Part shown: positions 17,020 to 26,636 of the stretch, piece by piece
Layout: every line of letters begins with the position of its first letter
How positions within the stretch are numbered: position 1 is the stretch's first letter
Assembly: GCA_016191785.1 (NCBI GenBank)
Contig: JACPVJ010000186.1
Coordinates: forward strand, 34,362 to 98,361
Source: Myxococcales bacterium
GTDB taxonomy: Bacteria > Myxococcota_A > Polyangia > Polyangiales > Polyangiaceae
Direction of reading: 5' to 3'
DNA length: 64,000 bases
Translations under genes and position numbers: made by a program
The notes under the pieces: generated by a model
Databases searched by the model: none
Told to the model about the DNA's origin: nothing
The model's input: only the letters and a program-made list of their open reading frames with translations

Positions 17020-17061
17020 TCACGACTCACGACTCACGACTCACGACTCACGACTCACGAC
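17020..17061. repeat. Six tandem copies of a 7-bp unit (TCACGAC)
   Basis: Perfect heptamer repeats between the 40-residue peptide gene and the convergent end of the outer-membrane lipoprotein gene at 17157. No spacer structure, so not CRISPR. Possible slippage locus or protein-binding array. Confidence 0.85.
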
Positions 17062-17156
17062 TCACCGAGCAAGCTGCGCTGCGGCTCGTGGCGTTCCAGG
17101 ATCGACTGGAAAAACGCCCCTGATTCGGCTGAAGCGGAGGGCGCTCATGCGACGCA

Positions 17157-18560
17157 TCAGTGACGCGCGGACGAGCCAGCCTCTTGCCCGATCGGCGGCT
17201 CGAGACCGAGCGCCGTCGACTCCCGGACCACGCGCCCCGCCAAGAGCTGCTCGTGCTCCGCGCGCGCGAGCCAGTAGTCGCGCAGGGCTTCGACGTAGGC
17301 TCTGCCGGTCTCGACCTGGTCCCGCTTCGCGGCGATGAGCTGGAAGACGCCCGCGTTCATCGCGTTGTACTGGAGCTGTGTCTCGGCGACGACGCGCTCC
17401 CGGAGAGGCAAGAGCACGGTCTCGTAGAAGCGAACACGCTCTCGCGCTACGGAGAGCGTGTTCGCTGTCGTGCGCGCGGCCGAGCGGATCTGGATGGCGG
17501 TCACGTCGTGGAGGCGTTCCTGGCGTCGCATCTCGGCGCGCGCCGCCGCGACCTCTCCCTGGCCCTGATAGAAGAGCGGGAGCTCGAGGCCGACGGCCGG
17601 ACCGACCCCCCACCTGCCCTCGTTGATCTCCTTTTCGGCGGCGACGCCTGCACGCAACTCCGGCAGCAGCCCCTCGACGCGCGCCAGGTTCGCGCGCTTG
17701 GCAGCGGCCGTGAAACGTTGTCGCGCCAGCGCCAGATCGAGGCTGCGGGAGAGGGCCAGGCGCTCGGAGCTGGACAGATCGATTTCGCGAGCAGGCGGCC
17801 CGGGCAAGCGCTCCGGGGTGGTCCACTTCGTCTCGCTCCCCCAGACGCCCATCAGCGCGCCGAGCCGCTGGCGCTCCGTCGTGAGCGCGGTCTCGGCTTG
17901 GGCCAGCGCGAGCCTCGACTCTTGGTAGAGCGCCCGTTCGTTGGCCAGGTCGAGGTCCGTGGAGTTGCCCGCCTCGTGGATCCTCTCGGCCGCGTCGGCG
18001 GACGCCTTGGCCGCCTGGCTCACCGTTCGCCTCAGCTCGACGATCTGCTTGGCGGCGACGTAGCGAATGTGGGCGCGGCGCACGTCGAGCGCGAGATCCA
18101 GCGCGCCGCCGGCGACGGACAGGACGGCGGCGTCCAGCTCGGTGCGAGCAGCGCCCTGGCGCGCGGGTAGGAAGAAGAAGTCGGTGACGTCGAGGGTCAC
18201 GGACAGGTCGACCTCGGGATCGCCGTCCGCGCCATGATAGAACAACGCCGCATCTGCGGAGGGATTCGGCAGCCGGAGCGCCCGCATCAGGCCCGCGCGC
18301 GCCGCGCCGAGATCCTCGAAGCTCGCCTGGATCGCGGGGTTGTTGAGCAACGCCACCTTGACCGCCGCGTCCGCCGTCAGCGGCGCGCCCAGCAAGCGCC
18401 GGACCTGGTCGGAGGTCGCGGTTCCATCGACGTGGCGCCAGCGCACATCGGCCCGCGCGCGCTCGGAAACCAGTCGGCGAACGTCGGAGTAGCCGGCGTC
18501 CTGTCCGACGCACGCCACGGTCGAGAGCACGAACACAGACATCGCAGCGAATCGGATCAC
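17157..18560 (-). CDS. TolC-like outer-membrane efflux lipoprotein
   Basis: The ~467-residue protein has a lipobox (STVAC) and two OEP helical repeats (ALLNNPAIQASFEDLGAARA near the start; NAMNAGVFQLIAAKRD near the end). The GTG start at 18560 overlaps the stop of the upstream metal-binding lipoprotein gene by 4 nt, so it is the last gene of an operon with that gene and the multicopper oxidase. It may supply an additional exit channel for the second RND pump or an unlinked pump. It is a third TolC-like protein in this part of the island and is only distantly similar to the other two. Confidence 0.85.
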   Translation of the reverse strand: MIRFAAMSVFVLSTVACVGQDAGYSDVRRLVSERARADVRWRHVDGTATSDQVRRLLGAPLTADAAVKVALLNNPAIQASFEDLGAARAGLMRALRLPNPSADAALFYHGADGDPEVDLSVTLDVTDFFFLPARQGAARTELDAAVLSVAGGALDLALDVRRAHIRYVAAKQIVELRRTVSQAAKASADAAERIHEAGNSTDLDLANERALYQESRLALAQAETALTTERQRLGALMGVWGSETKWTTPERLPGPPAREIDLSSSERLALSRSLDLALARQRFTAAAKRANLARVEGLLPELRAGVAAEKEINEGRWGVGPAVGLELPLFYQGQGEVAAARAEMRRQERLHDVTAIQIRSAARTTANTLSVARERVRFYETVLLPLRERVVAETQLQYNAMNAGVFQLIAAKRDQVETGRAYVEALRDYWLARAEHEQLLAGRVVRESTALGLEPPIGQEAGSSARH

Positions 18561-18952
18561 GGCTTGCCTCCGTGTCCGGTGTGGTCGGGCGCGGGTTTCG
18601 GCTTCGCGCCGACTCCGCCTTCGCCGCCGGCCCGTGGCTTCTCGATCAGGCGCATGCCGCAGATCGGACACTTCCCCGGACCGGAGCGCTCGATCTCCGG
18701 ATGCATCGAGCACGACCAGACTGCGCCCCCTGCGTCGGGCGGAGGGGCAACTCCGTGTCCGGCATGGCCTTCGTGTCCCGAGGCTGCTTCACCTTCGAAC
18801 GGATCGAACCCTGCCGCCAGCGCTCGGCTCGTTTCCGCCGGCGAGGCGCCCGGCGCGTCGGGGTTAGCGGGATCGTTCTGCGAGACCTCGAGGGTCGTCG
18901 AGACGCACCCAACGAACGCGACGGCCGAGAGCGCTGTCGACAGCAATTTCAT
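18557..18952 (-). CDS. Lipoprotein with heavy-metal-binding domain
   Basis: The 131-residue lipoprotein (lipobox FVGC) contains one heavy-metal-binding domain of the YHS-like type found at the N-terminus of CusB/CopA proteins: WSCSMHPEIERSGPGKCPIC followed by GMRLI. Two His-rich stretches flank it (GHEGHAGHG, DHTGHGG). It overlaps the multicopper oxidase gene upstream and the OMP gene downstream by 4 nt each, so all three are translationally coupled. Likely a periplasmic copper carrier serving the oxidase or pump. Confidence 0.88.
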   Translation of the reverse strand: MKLLSTALSAVAFVGCVSTTLEVSQNDPANPDAPGASPAETSRALAAGFDPFEGEAASGHEGHAGHGVAPPPDAGGAVWSCSMHPEIERSGPGKCPICGMRLIEKPRAGGEGGVGAKPKPAPDHTGHGGKP

Positions 18953-20298
18953 CGCTTCCCCCCGATGCCGTCGCGCTGGAGCTCGGCCGGCGTCGCACGC
19001 TCCGCGATAGTGCCCTTCGGGTGCGCGTACCAGCCTGGGTCGCCGTCGTAGCTGCTCAGGTTCTCGCGCACCTTGAGCAGCGTGAACATCCCGCCCATCG
19101 TGATGTAGTCGAAGGGGCCTCGCGCACCGACCATCGGGATGCTGTTCTTCGGGACCGGCATGCCCATCTCCGCCATGTCACCCATCCCGGCCTGTCCCAT
19201 CGTCATGTAGCCGGGGAGGAGCCGCTGGACTCGCTTGCCAACCCTGCCCTCCTTCACGCCGATCATATTGGGCGCGCCGTGGCCCATCTGATTCATCACG
19301 TGGTGCGTCATGTGGCAATGGAAGGCCCAGTCGCCGGGGTTGTCCGCCACGAGCTCGATGTCACGCGTGCTGCCCACCGGTACCAGCACCGTGGTCTCGG
19401 GCCACTGAGCCGACAGGGGGATCGGGCCGCCGTCGGTCGCCGTGATCTTGAAGTAGTGGCCGTGCAGATGGATCGGATGGTGGTCCATCGCGCTCAAATT
19501 GCCGAAGCGGACCCGGACGCGGTCGCCCTTCTTGACCACGAGCGGCGCCGTACCCGGGAACGCCTTGGCGTTCATGGTGAGCATGTTGAAGTCCGTCATC
19601 TCGTTGGGATCGGGGCGCATCGTCCCCGGTGTGATCTTCCACTCGCTGAGCATGATCGCGAAGTCGCGATCGACCCGGTAAGCAGGGCTCGGCCGGCGCG
19701 GATGGACGACGATGAGCCCCATCATGCCCATCGCCATCTGCGTCATCTCGTCGTGGTGCGAGTGGTACATGAGCGTTCCGTGCTGGCGGAACGTCCACTC
19801 GTACTTGAACGTTTCGCCCTTCTTGATCACGCCCTGAGTGAGCCCACCCACGCCGTCCATGCCGTTCGGCAGGAAGACCCCGTGCGGATGAACCGAGGTC
19901 GGCGCGTCGAGCTTGTTCGTCACGTAGATGCGCACGCGATCGCCCTCGACGGCCTCGATCGTCGGCCCGTGGACGCGGCCGTTGTAGCCCCAGCAGTGCG
20001 CCTTGATGCCGGGCGCGAGCTCGTGCAGCACCTCTTCGGCGATCAGATGGTAAACCTTGACGCCGTCCACGACCTTCCACGGCAGCGCCGCGCCGTTCGG
20101 CGTGATCACCGGTGTGTAGTCCTTGCCGGGCATCCCGGGAGGCTCGGGCGCCGCGTCGAGCGGGCCGCCGCTGTAGGACTTCTCCCAGCCGCGTCCCGTC
20201 CCCGGCGCCTGCGCGGCAGCGGCGCGCTCGGCGCGAGAGAGAAGTGAGGCGCCGCCCGCGACGGCGCCGGCTACGAGGATGTCCCGTCGGCTGACCAT
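18949..20298 (-). CDS. Tat-exported multicopper oxidase (CopA/CueO-like)
   Basis: The 449-residue enzyme begins with a twin-arginine signal (SRRDILVAGAVAGG). Copper ligands are complete: VHPHG, MYHSHHDEM, HPIHLHGHYF and HCHMTHHVMNQM (His-Cys-His-x3-His-x4-Met). It is shorter than CueO and lacks a long Met-rich insert, although MGQAGMGDMAEMGM near the C-terminus is Met-rich. It probably oxidises Cu(I) to Cu(II) in the periplasm. It is the first gene of the oxidase - metal-binding lipoprotein - OMP set. A perfect 17-bp dyad lies 57 bp upstream. Confidence 0.92.
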   Translation of the reverse strand: MVSRRDILVAGAVAGGASLLSRAERAAAAQAPGTGRGWEKSYSGGPLDAAPEPPGMPGKDYTPVITPNGAALPWKVVDGVKVYHLIAEEVLHELAPGIKAHCWGYNGRVHGPTIEAVEGDRVRIYVTNKLDAPTSVHPHGVFLPNGMDGVGGLTQGVIKKGETFKYEWTFRQHGTLMYHSHHDEMTQMAMGMMGLIVVHPRRPSPAYRVDRDFAIMLSEWKITPGTMRPDPNEMTDFNMLTMNAKAFPGTAPLVVKKGDRVRVRFGNLSAMDHHPIHLHGHYFKITATDGGPIPLSAQWPETTVLVPVGSTRDIELVADNPGDWAFHCHMTHHVMNQMGHGAPNMIGVKEGRVGKRVQRLLPGYMTMGQAGMGDMAEMGMPVPKNSIPMVGARGPFDYITMGGMFTLLKVRENLSSYDGDPGWYAHPKGTIAERATPAELQRDGIGGKR

Positions 20299-20355
20299 GT
20301 CGACTCACGTAGCGAGGATGGCTCGGCATGTCCACGGTCGCGCGCGGGGCGACCC

Positions 20356-20372
20356 GTGACCAAAAAGGTCAC
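20356..20372. promoter_or_regulatory. Perfect 17-bp dyad before the multicopper oxidase gene
   Basis: GTGACCAAAAAGGTCAC, with perfectly complementary 6-bp arms and an A5 core, between the end of the second CusA gene and the oxidase gene. No good -24/-12 element follows at 41 bp; TGGACATGCCGAGCC near 20334 is only a partial match. Confidence 0.5.
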
Positions 20373-20381
20373 GCCGCCAGC

Positions 20382-23300
20382 TCAAGGGACCTCGCCGTAC
20401 CCGCACACCTCGGCCAGCGGCTTGCCGGTTCGCGTTGCCTTCTTGAGCTGCGAATAGCGCCAGTACGTGTAGATGACCGGGATGAGCTCGAGGGTCAAAA
20501 ACGCGCTCGTGGCGAGACCTCCGACCATCGGCGCGGCGATGCGCTTCATCACGTCGGCGCCGCTGCCGGTGGCCCAGAGCAACGGCACTAGCCCGATCAT
20601 CATCGTCGCAACGGTCATGAGCTTGGGGCGCACGCGCTGCACGGTGCCCTCGGTGTGCGCCTTGATGATGTCCTCGAGATTCCTGATCTGGCCCGCGCGT
20701 AGCCGGCGCTCGAAGGCGTGATCGATGTACACGATCATCACCACACCCGTCTGGGCAGCGAGGCCCACCAGCGCGATCACTCCGACCCAGACCGCGGTCG
20801 AGACCCGGTAGTCGAGCAGGTAGAGCGCCCAGACGCTACCGACCAGAGCGAACGGGATCGAGAGCATCACGATGAACACCTCGGTCAGGTTCTTGAACTG
20901 GAAGTAGAGCAGCAGCAGCACGATGATCAGAGCGAGCGGGATCAGGACCTGCATGCGCTCGCGCATCTGCTCCAGGAGCTCGTATTGCCCGGTCCACTTC
21001 AGGTACATGCCCTGGGACAAAGCGAGCTCGTTCCGCTCCTTGGCGGCATCCACCGCGCGTTTCGCGTCGTCCACGAAGCCGCCGATGTCACGCGAGGGGT
21101 CCACGTCGACGTAGACGTAGCCGACCAGCAACCCGGCTTCGTTGCGCAGCATCGGAGGGCCATGGTTGATGCGCACGTCCGCCACGTCGCCCAGCGGAAG
21201 GGTGCGCGGCCCCTCGGACTTCGTCGGCAACGCCAACAGCACCTGACGCAGCTTCTCCGGGGTCGACCTGAAGTCCTCCTTGTAGCGGACGTTGACCGTG
21301 TAGCGCTGCCGCCCCTCGACGGTGACCGTGACGGGCTCGCCTCCCACCGCGGCCTCGACCGCCCCGGCGATGTCGTCGACCCGGAGGTCGTAGCGCGAGA
21401 GCACGTCCCGCCGCGGTACCACGTCCACGTAGGTTCCACCGAGCGAGCGCTCGTAGAGCACGCTGCGCGCGCCTGGCACGGTCTTCAGCACCGACTCCAG
21501 CTTCTCACCGACCTTCTCGATGTCGGGCAGATCGCTGCCGAACACCTTCACTCCGACCGGCGTGCGCACTCCGGTCGTCAGCATGTCGATGCGCGCCTTG
21601 ATCGGCATCGTCCAGGCGTTGGTCCAACCCGGCATCTGCAGGCTGGCGTTGAGCTTGCTCACCAGCTCTTCCCAGGTCTCCGGACGCTGCTCCGGCCAGA
21701 CCGGAGAGAGCACTCGCTTGAGCGGCGACGGCGCCCAGCTCGAGTACCAGCGCTGGCGCGTGACCTTGGGCCAGGTGTCCGGTGGATGAAGCTGAACGAC
21801 GGTCTCCACCATGGATAGCGGCGCGGGATCGGTCTGCGTCTCGGCGCGCCCGACCTTGCCGAAGACGCGCTTCACCTCGGGAAACGACGCCAGCACCGCG
21901 TCCTGTCGTTCGAGCTGACGCTTGGCCTCCTCGATGGAGATCCCGGGCAGCGTGGTCGGCATGTAGAGGATATCGCCCTCGTTCAGGGGCGGCATGAACT
22001 CACTGCCGAGGCGCAGGTAGAGTGGAACGGCGGAGGCCATGGCGAACACACCGATGGCCAGCGTGGTGATGGGGCGCCTGAGGGCGATGTAGACGAACGG
22101 CTCGTAGAACCTGAGGATGGTGCGCGAGACCGGGTGATTGGCCTCGCTCTTGAACTTTCCGCGCAACAGGAGATCGCGCAGCGCGGGCGCCAGGGTCACG
22201 CTGAGGATCGCTGCCGACAGCATGACGAAGGTCTTCGTGTAGGCGAGCGGGCGGAACAGCCGGCCCGCCTGACCCGTCAGGCCGAAGACTGGGATGAACG
22301 ACACCGCCACGATCAGGAGCGAGAAGAAGATGGCCGGCGTCACCTCCTTCGCGGCCTCACCCAGGAGCCTCGCGCGCTCCTTCGGGCCGAGATCGGCCGG
22401 CGCGTGCTCGAGCTTCTTGTGGCAAGCCTCGATCATCACGATCTCGGCGTCGACGGTGGCGCCGATGGCGATGGCGATGCCGCCCAGGCTCATGATGGTC
22501 GACGGCACACCCAGGAAGTACATGGGGATGAAGGCCGTGACGACGGCGAGCGGCAGGCTCAGGATCGGCAAGAGGGCGCTGCGGATGTGCAGCAGGAACA
22601 CCAGGATGACGACGCTGACGACGACGCCCTCCTCGATCAGCGCACTCTTGAGCGTGTCGATGGCTCGATCGATCAGGCTCTTGCGATTGTAGGTCTCCAC
22701 GATCTCGACGCCCGGAGGCAGCGATTTTTGAACTTCGTCGAGCCGCTCCTTGACGCTTTCGATGACGGCGCGGGCGTTCTCGCCGTGCCGCGCGATCACG
22801 ATCGCCCCCACGGTCTCGCCCTTGCCGTCGAGCTCGGCGAGCCCGCGGCGGCTCTCGCCTCCGGTGCGCACTTCGGCCACGTCGCGGATCCTGAGCGGCT
22901 CGCCCCCGGGGCCGGCGCGCAGCGAGATCTGCCCGATGTCATCCAGGCTGCCGAGGTAGCCGCGGCCGCGAATGAAGTACTCGCGCCCGCTCAGCTCCAT
23001 GACGCGACCCCCGACCTCGCGATTGGAGGCCGAGATGGCCTTGCCGATCTCGTCCACCGAAAGTCCGTAAGATCTGAGCTTCTCCGGATCGACGTTGACC
23101 TGATATTGCCGTTCGTAGCCGCCCACCGCCGCCACCTGGGCGACCCCGGGGACGCTCTCGAGCGCGTAGCGCAGGGTGTAATCCTGCATCGACCTGAGCT
23201 GGGACAGATCCTGCTGGCCGGTGCGATCGACCAGCGCGTAGCTGTACACCCAGCCGATCCCCGTCGCGTCCGGGCCCAGCGTGGGGCTCACGCCCTCGGG

Positions 23301-23663
23301 CAAGCGCTCGCGGATGGTCGCCATGTACTCGAGCACGCGCGAGCGCGCCCAGTAGAGGTCCGTTCCCTCCTCGAACAGCACGTACACGAAGGACATGCCG
23401 AACATCGAGAAGCCGCGCACGGCGCTGACCTTGGGCGCAGCCAGGAGCGAGCTGGCGATCGGATAGGTGATCTGGTCCTCGACCAGCGTGGGTGAGCGGC
23501 CGCTCCACTCGGTGAAGACGATCACCTGGGGATCCGAGAGATCGGGAATGGCGTCGAGCGGCACGCGCTTCGCCGCGTTCACTGCGCCCACGGCGATCGC
23601 CACCCATGCCAGGATGACGAGCCAGCGGTGGCGCGCCGAGAGGTCGATCAGCCTACCGATCAT
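20382..23663 (-). CDS. cusA: CusA-type Cu(I)/Ag(I) RND efflux pump (second copy)
   Basis: This 1093-residue HME-RND pump is clearly diverged from the copy at 10221. It keeps the copper-relay motifs (ILYMPTTLPGIS, PLSMVETVV, RIDMLTTGVRTP) and the TM4 motif GATVDAEIVMIEACHK. A Trp-rich insertion near residues 655-680 (WYSSWAPSP) is found in many CusA relatives. The ATG overlaps the adaptor stop by 4 nt. Part of an OMP-adaptor-pump operon (26531-20382). A decayed copy of its 3' end sits at 16269-16442. Confidence 0.94.
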   Translation of the reverse strand: MIGRLIDLSARHRWLVILAWVAIAVGAVNAAKRVPLDAIPDLSDPQVIVFTEWSGRSPTLVEDQITYPIASSLLAAPKVSAVRGFSMFGMSFVYVLFEEGTDLYWARSRVLEYMATIRERLPEGVSPTLGPDATGIGWVYSYALVDRTGQQDLSQLRSMQDYTLRYALESVPGVAQVAAVGGYERQYQVNVDPEKLRSYGLSVDEIGKAISASNREVGGRVMELSGREYFIRGRGYLGSLDDIGQISLRAGPGGEPLRIRDVAEVRTGGESRRGLAELDGKGETVGAIVIARHGENARAVIESVKERLDEVQKSLPPGVEIVETYNRKSLIDRAIDTLKSALIEEGVVVSVVILVFLLHIRSALLPILSLPLAVVTAFIPMYFLGVPSTIMSLGGIAIAIGATVDAEIVMIEACHKKLEHAPADLGPKERARLLGEAAKEVTPAIFFSLLIVAVSFIPVFGLTGQAGRLFRPLAYTKTFVMLSAAILSVTLAPALRDLLLRGKFKSEANHPVSRTILRFYEPFVYIALRRPITTLAIGVFAMASAVPLYLRLGSEFMPPLNEGDILYMPTTLPGISIEEAKRQLERQDAVLASFPEVKRVFGKVGRAETQTDPAPLSMVETVVQLHPPDTWPKVTRQRWYSSWAPSPLKRVLSPVWPEQRPETWEELVSKLNASLQMPGWTNAWTMPIKARIDMLTTGVRTPVGVKVFGSDLPDIEKVGEKLESVLKTVPGARSVLYERSLGGTYVDVVPRRDVLSRYDLRVDDIAGAVEAAVGGEPVTVTVEGRQRYTVNVRYKEDFRSTPEKLRQVLLALPTKSEGPRTLPLGDVADVRINHGPPMLRNEAGLLVGYVYVDVDPSRDIGGFVDDAKRAVDAAKERNELALSQGMYLKWTGQYELLEQMRERMQVLIPLALIIVLLLLYFQFKNLTEVFIVMLSIPFALVGSVWALYLLDYRVSTAVWVGVIALVGLAAQTGVVMIVYIDHAFERRLRAGQIRNLEDIIKAHTEGTVQRVRPKLMTVATMMIGLVPLLWATGSGADVMKRIAAPMVGGLATSAFLTLELIPVIYTYWRYSQLKKATRTGKPLAEVCGYGEVP

Positions 23664-25201
23664 TGCGTGCCGTGTTTGGAGTGATCCTCGGCGACCGTCG
23701 CTCCCTTGCCGCTGAGGGAAGCCTTCAGCCGGCTCTCGGAGTCGATGAGGAAGGTGGCCCCGGAGACCACGCGTTCGTTCGGCCGAACGCCGGAGATCAG
23801 CTCGATGCGATCGGTCCCGAGCTCCGCCCCGACCTCGACGCTGCGCGGGCTGAAGCGGCCGGCGCTCTCCTCGACGAAGACGTAGCGATGGAGCCCGGTG
23901 TCGATCAGCGCATCACGCGGCACAGCCACGACCGTGCGCGACGCCTGCTTGAACTCGACCCAGCCGTATTGCCCGGGCCGAAGCGCCATGTCTGGGTTCT
24001 TGACCTGCAAGCGGACGCGGGTGGTACGAGCCTCGCTCTCGACCTTGGGGTAGATCAAATCCACCTTGGCCACGGCTGGCGCCGCCATCCCGGGCGCGCT
24101 GAAGCTGCCTTCTTCACCCAGCTTGATCACACCGAAGTCGCGCTGGAAGACGCTGGCGACGACGTAGACCTTGGAGAGGTCGACGATCTCGTAGAGCACC
24201 GTCTCGGGCGAGACGTAGGAGCCGAGCACGGCATTCTTCTTGGTCACGTAGCCGGAGATGGGCGAACCGACACCCACCGCGCGCATCGGCTCGCCCTTCT
24301 TCAGCAGCTGGTCGATGGCGCCGCGCGACATGCCCAGGAGCTCGAGCTTCTTCTTCGTGCGGTCGCCGGAGCTCTTGCCTTCGCCCAGGGCGGGCCAGTC
24401 TTTCACCGCGAGCAGCTCGCTCTGCGCTTGATAGACCTCGGGGCTGTAGACCGACAGCAGGTTCTGCCCGCGGCGCACGCGCACGCCCGTCTCACGAACC
24501 GCGATGTGCTCGACGAACCCCGGGGCGCGCACGTGGACCTCGGCGACGCCGCTCTCCGGGGCTTCCACGCTGGCGGCCACGCGCACCGAGCCGCTGGTCG
24601 GGGTCTCCACCGCCGGCGAGGTGCGAACGCCGATCGATTGCAACCGATCTAGCGTCAGCTCGATGGGCACGGTGCCGGGCGGAGGAGAGCCCGGCGCGGC
24701 CCGAGGGTCGCCGTGCCCGCCGTGTGGGTCGTCCTTCGGCTCGGGCTTCTTCGGCTCGAGCTTCATCTTGCAGATCGGGCAGCGGCCCGGCACCGGCGAG
24801 GTGATCTCGGGGTGCATCGGGCAGGTGTACACGCTGCCCTGGCCGGCCGTCGGCGCCGGGGCGGCGTTCGGCGGTGGCGGGGTCTGCGAGGCAGTGGGCG
24901 CCGGCGCTGCCGCGGCAGCCTGTCGATCCTTCGGGATCGGCTCCAGCGTCATGTGACAGATGGGGCACTCGCCAGGATCCGGCGAGGTGATCTCGGGGTG
25001 CATCGGGCAGTGGTAACGAGGCGTGTTGAGCGCCTGCCCGTCGGCGTGCGCATAGGACCACCAGGTGAACCCGGCCGCGACGGCCATCAGCGCGATCAGC
25101 ACCCAGCGAACGATCGCCATCGTGTGCACACCCCGCGGCGGCGGTTCGGCTTCGGAATCCGGCGCCCTGTCTTCGGGCTTCGTTTCTTGGGTCTCGGACA
25201 T
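23660..25201 (-). CDS. cusB: CusB-type adaptor with two N-terminal heavy-metal-binding domains
   Basis: The ~513-residue adaptor starts at ATG 25201 after GGAGG. A membrane anchor near residues 30-50 is followed by two heavy-metal-binding domains (YHCPMHPEITSPDPGECPIC and YTCPMHPEITSPVPGRCPIC), then a His-rich linker (DDPHGGHGD) and the standard adaptor domains. The paired CPMHP modules would present Cu to the pump or buffer it in the periplasm. It sits between the OMP and pump genes of the second cus operon. The duplicated domain differs from the first operon's adaptor, which has none. Confidence 0.93.
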   Translation of the reverse strand: MSETQETKPEDRAPDSEAEPPPRGVHTMAIVRWVLIALMAVAAGFTWWSYAHADGQALNTPRYHCPMHPEITSPDPGECPICHMTLEPIPKDRQAAAAAPAPTASQTPPPPNAAPAPTAGQGSVYTCPMHPEITSPVPGRCPICKMKLEPKKPEPKDDPHGGHGDPRAAPGSPPPGTVPIELTLDRLQSIGVRTSPAVETPTSGSVRVAASVEAPESGVAEVHVRAPGFVEHIAVRETGVRVRRGQNLLSVYSPEVYQAQSELLAVKDWPALGEGKSSGDRTKKKLELLGMSRGAIDQLLKKGEPMRAVGVGSPISGYVTKKNAVLGSYVSPETVLYEIVDLSKVYVVASVFQRDFGVIKLGEEGSFSAPGMAAPAVAKVDLIYPKVESEARTTRVRLQVKNPDMALRPGQYGWVEFKQASRTVVAVPRDALIDTGLHRYVFVEESAGRFSPRSVEVGAELGTDRIELISGVRPNERVVSGATFLIDSESRLKASLSGKGATVAEDHSKHGTQ

Positions 25202-25217
25202 GGTTTCCTCCAAAATC

Positions 25218-26531
25218 TCAGTTGCCGTCGAGCGGGAGCGAGCGTCGCGGCAGCTCGCTGCCGGCGGCGAAGTCGAGCTCGGTCAGCGCGTGGTCCAGCA
25301 TCGCGCGAGCCATGACGATCTCGAGCTCGACGTCCACGACGTCGCGCTGAGCGGTGAGCAGCGTGATCAGGTTCGTGGCGCCCGTTTCGTAGCCGGTCAG
25401 GGAAAATTCCAGATTGCGCCGGCTCGCGGGCAGGGTCTCTCCCTTGAGCACCTTCAGCCGCTCGACCGCGCTCTCGACGGCGGACATGCTGTTGGCCACC
25501 TCCGAGTTGATGCCGAGCTGGGCCTGATCGATCTCCGCCGCCGCCGCCGCGACGCTCTCGCGCTGTGCCGCCTTGCGGTTCCGCGCCCCGCCCCAGATCC
25601 AGGGAAGCGAGACCGAGAGCGAAGCGCCGTAACCGTGCTCGGTGGCCCCCCTCGTCGGTGGGAAATACAAGCCGCCCACCGAGAATGAGGGTGCCCCCGC
25701 TTCCCGATCGACGACGCGCTGCTCCGCTTGCTCCGACGCCCGCTTGGCGCGCGCGATTTCGAGATCCGGCCGGCGGGCGAGCGCACGCTTGCCGATCTCG
25801 TCGGCCGAAAGCGAGAGAGTCTGGGCGCCGGTGTCCTCGGGTGGGCCGAGCGGGGCGTCCGGCGCTCTCGACAGGAGCGCATTGAGCCGCCGTTTGATCG
25901 AGCGCAAGCGAGACATCTCGCCCGCCGCGTCGGCCCGGGAACGGCTGAGCTCGACCTCCGATTGCGAGACGTCGGTGACCATCCCGCCGGCCGCATAGCG
26001 CGCGCGAGCCACCTTGAGCACGCGATCCGCCAGGGAAATGTGGCTCTCGTGAATGCGGTGTTGGGTCCAAGCCTCGAGGTAGTCGGCGAACGCATGACCG
26101 ACCTCGCGGGTCAGCATCCGCGCCGCCTCGTCGCGCTCGGCCCGCGCGATGCGCGCGCCCGACTCCGTCGCGGTCTCGCGGAGCGAGAGCGAGCCAGGCG
26201 CGGGGATCGCCTGCTTCACGCCCAGCATGATCATGCCCGCGTCCTGCACCGCATAGGGTCGCGAGATGGGCACCTGCCATACCTCGAGCATCAGCTCCGG
26301 ATCGGGCAAGGCACTCGAAGCGCGGGCCCTCAGCTTGGCCGCCTTCTCGCGGTGACTCGCCGCACGCATCGCCGGACTCCGCTCGACCGCGGCGCGCACC
26401 AGCTTCGAGCGCGAGGCCCGTTCGGCCAACGCGTCTCGCCCACCGGCTCTAGGCTCGGCGCTCGCGCTACTCGCCAGGAGTGCCAGTGCGAGCACCACGA
26501 GCCCTCGGACACCCAGTTTCTTCTCGAACAT
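25218..26531 (-). CDS. cusC: CusC/TolC-like outer-membrane efflux channel (second operon)
   Basis: 437 residues with a signal peptide (cut near SSASA) and OEP repeats (LVRAAVERSPAMRAASHREK; GYETGATNLITLLTAQRDVV). First structural gene of the second cus-like operon, 16 bp before the adaptor. The upstream 105 bp contain only a dyad half-site (GGTCACG near 26583), so transcription may come from further upstream, possibly the kinase/regulator promoter. Function: exit duct for the tripartite copper pump. Confidence 0.87.
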   Translation of the reverse strand: MFEKKLGVRGLVVLALALLASSASAEPRAGGRDALAERASRSKLVRAAVERSPAMRAASHREKAAKLRARASSALPDPELMLEVWQVPISRPYAVQDAGMIMLGVKQAIPAPGSLSLRETATESGARIARAERDEAARMLTREVGHAFADYLEAWTQHRIHESHISLADRVLKVARARYAAGGMVTDVSQSEVELSRSRADAAGEMSRLRSIKRRLNALLSRAPDAPLGPPEDTGAQTLSLSADEIGKRALARRPDLEIARAKRASEQAEQRVVDREAGAPSFSVGGLYFPPTRGATEHGYGASLSVSLPWIWGGARNRKAAQRESVAAAAAEIDQAQLGINSEVANSMSAVESAVERLKVLKGETLPASRRNLEFSLTGYETGATNLITLLTAQRDVVDVELEIVMARAMLDHALTELDFAAGSELPRRSLPLDGN

Positions 26532-26636
26532 GCGCCACGACTCCTTCGCGTCCCATTGCGCGGTCGTGCGGACGCACGACCACCGGTCACGCGCGGGCGC
26601 ACCATCGCCCGCGCAGTCTCGGACGAAAGGCGAGGC

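Noticed and set aside
17020..17061. Heptamer array as CRISPR
   Set aside because: Units are 7 bp with no spacers and no cas genes nearby.
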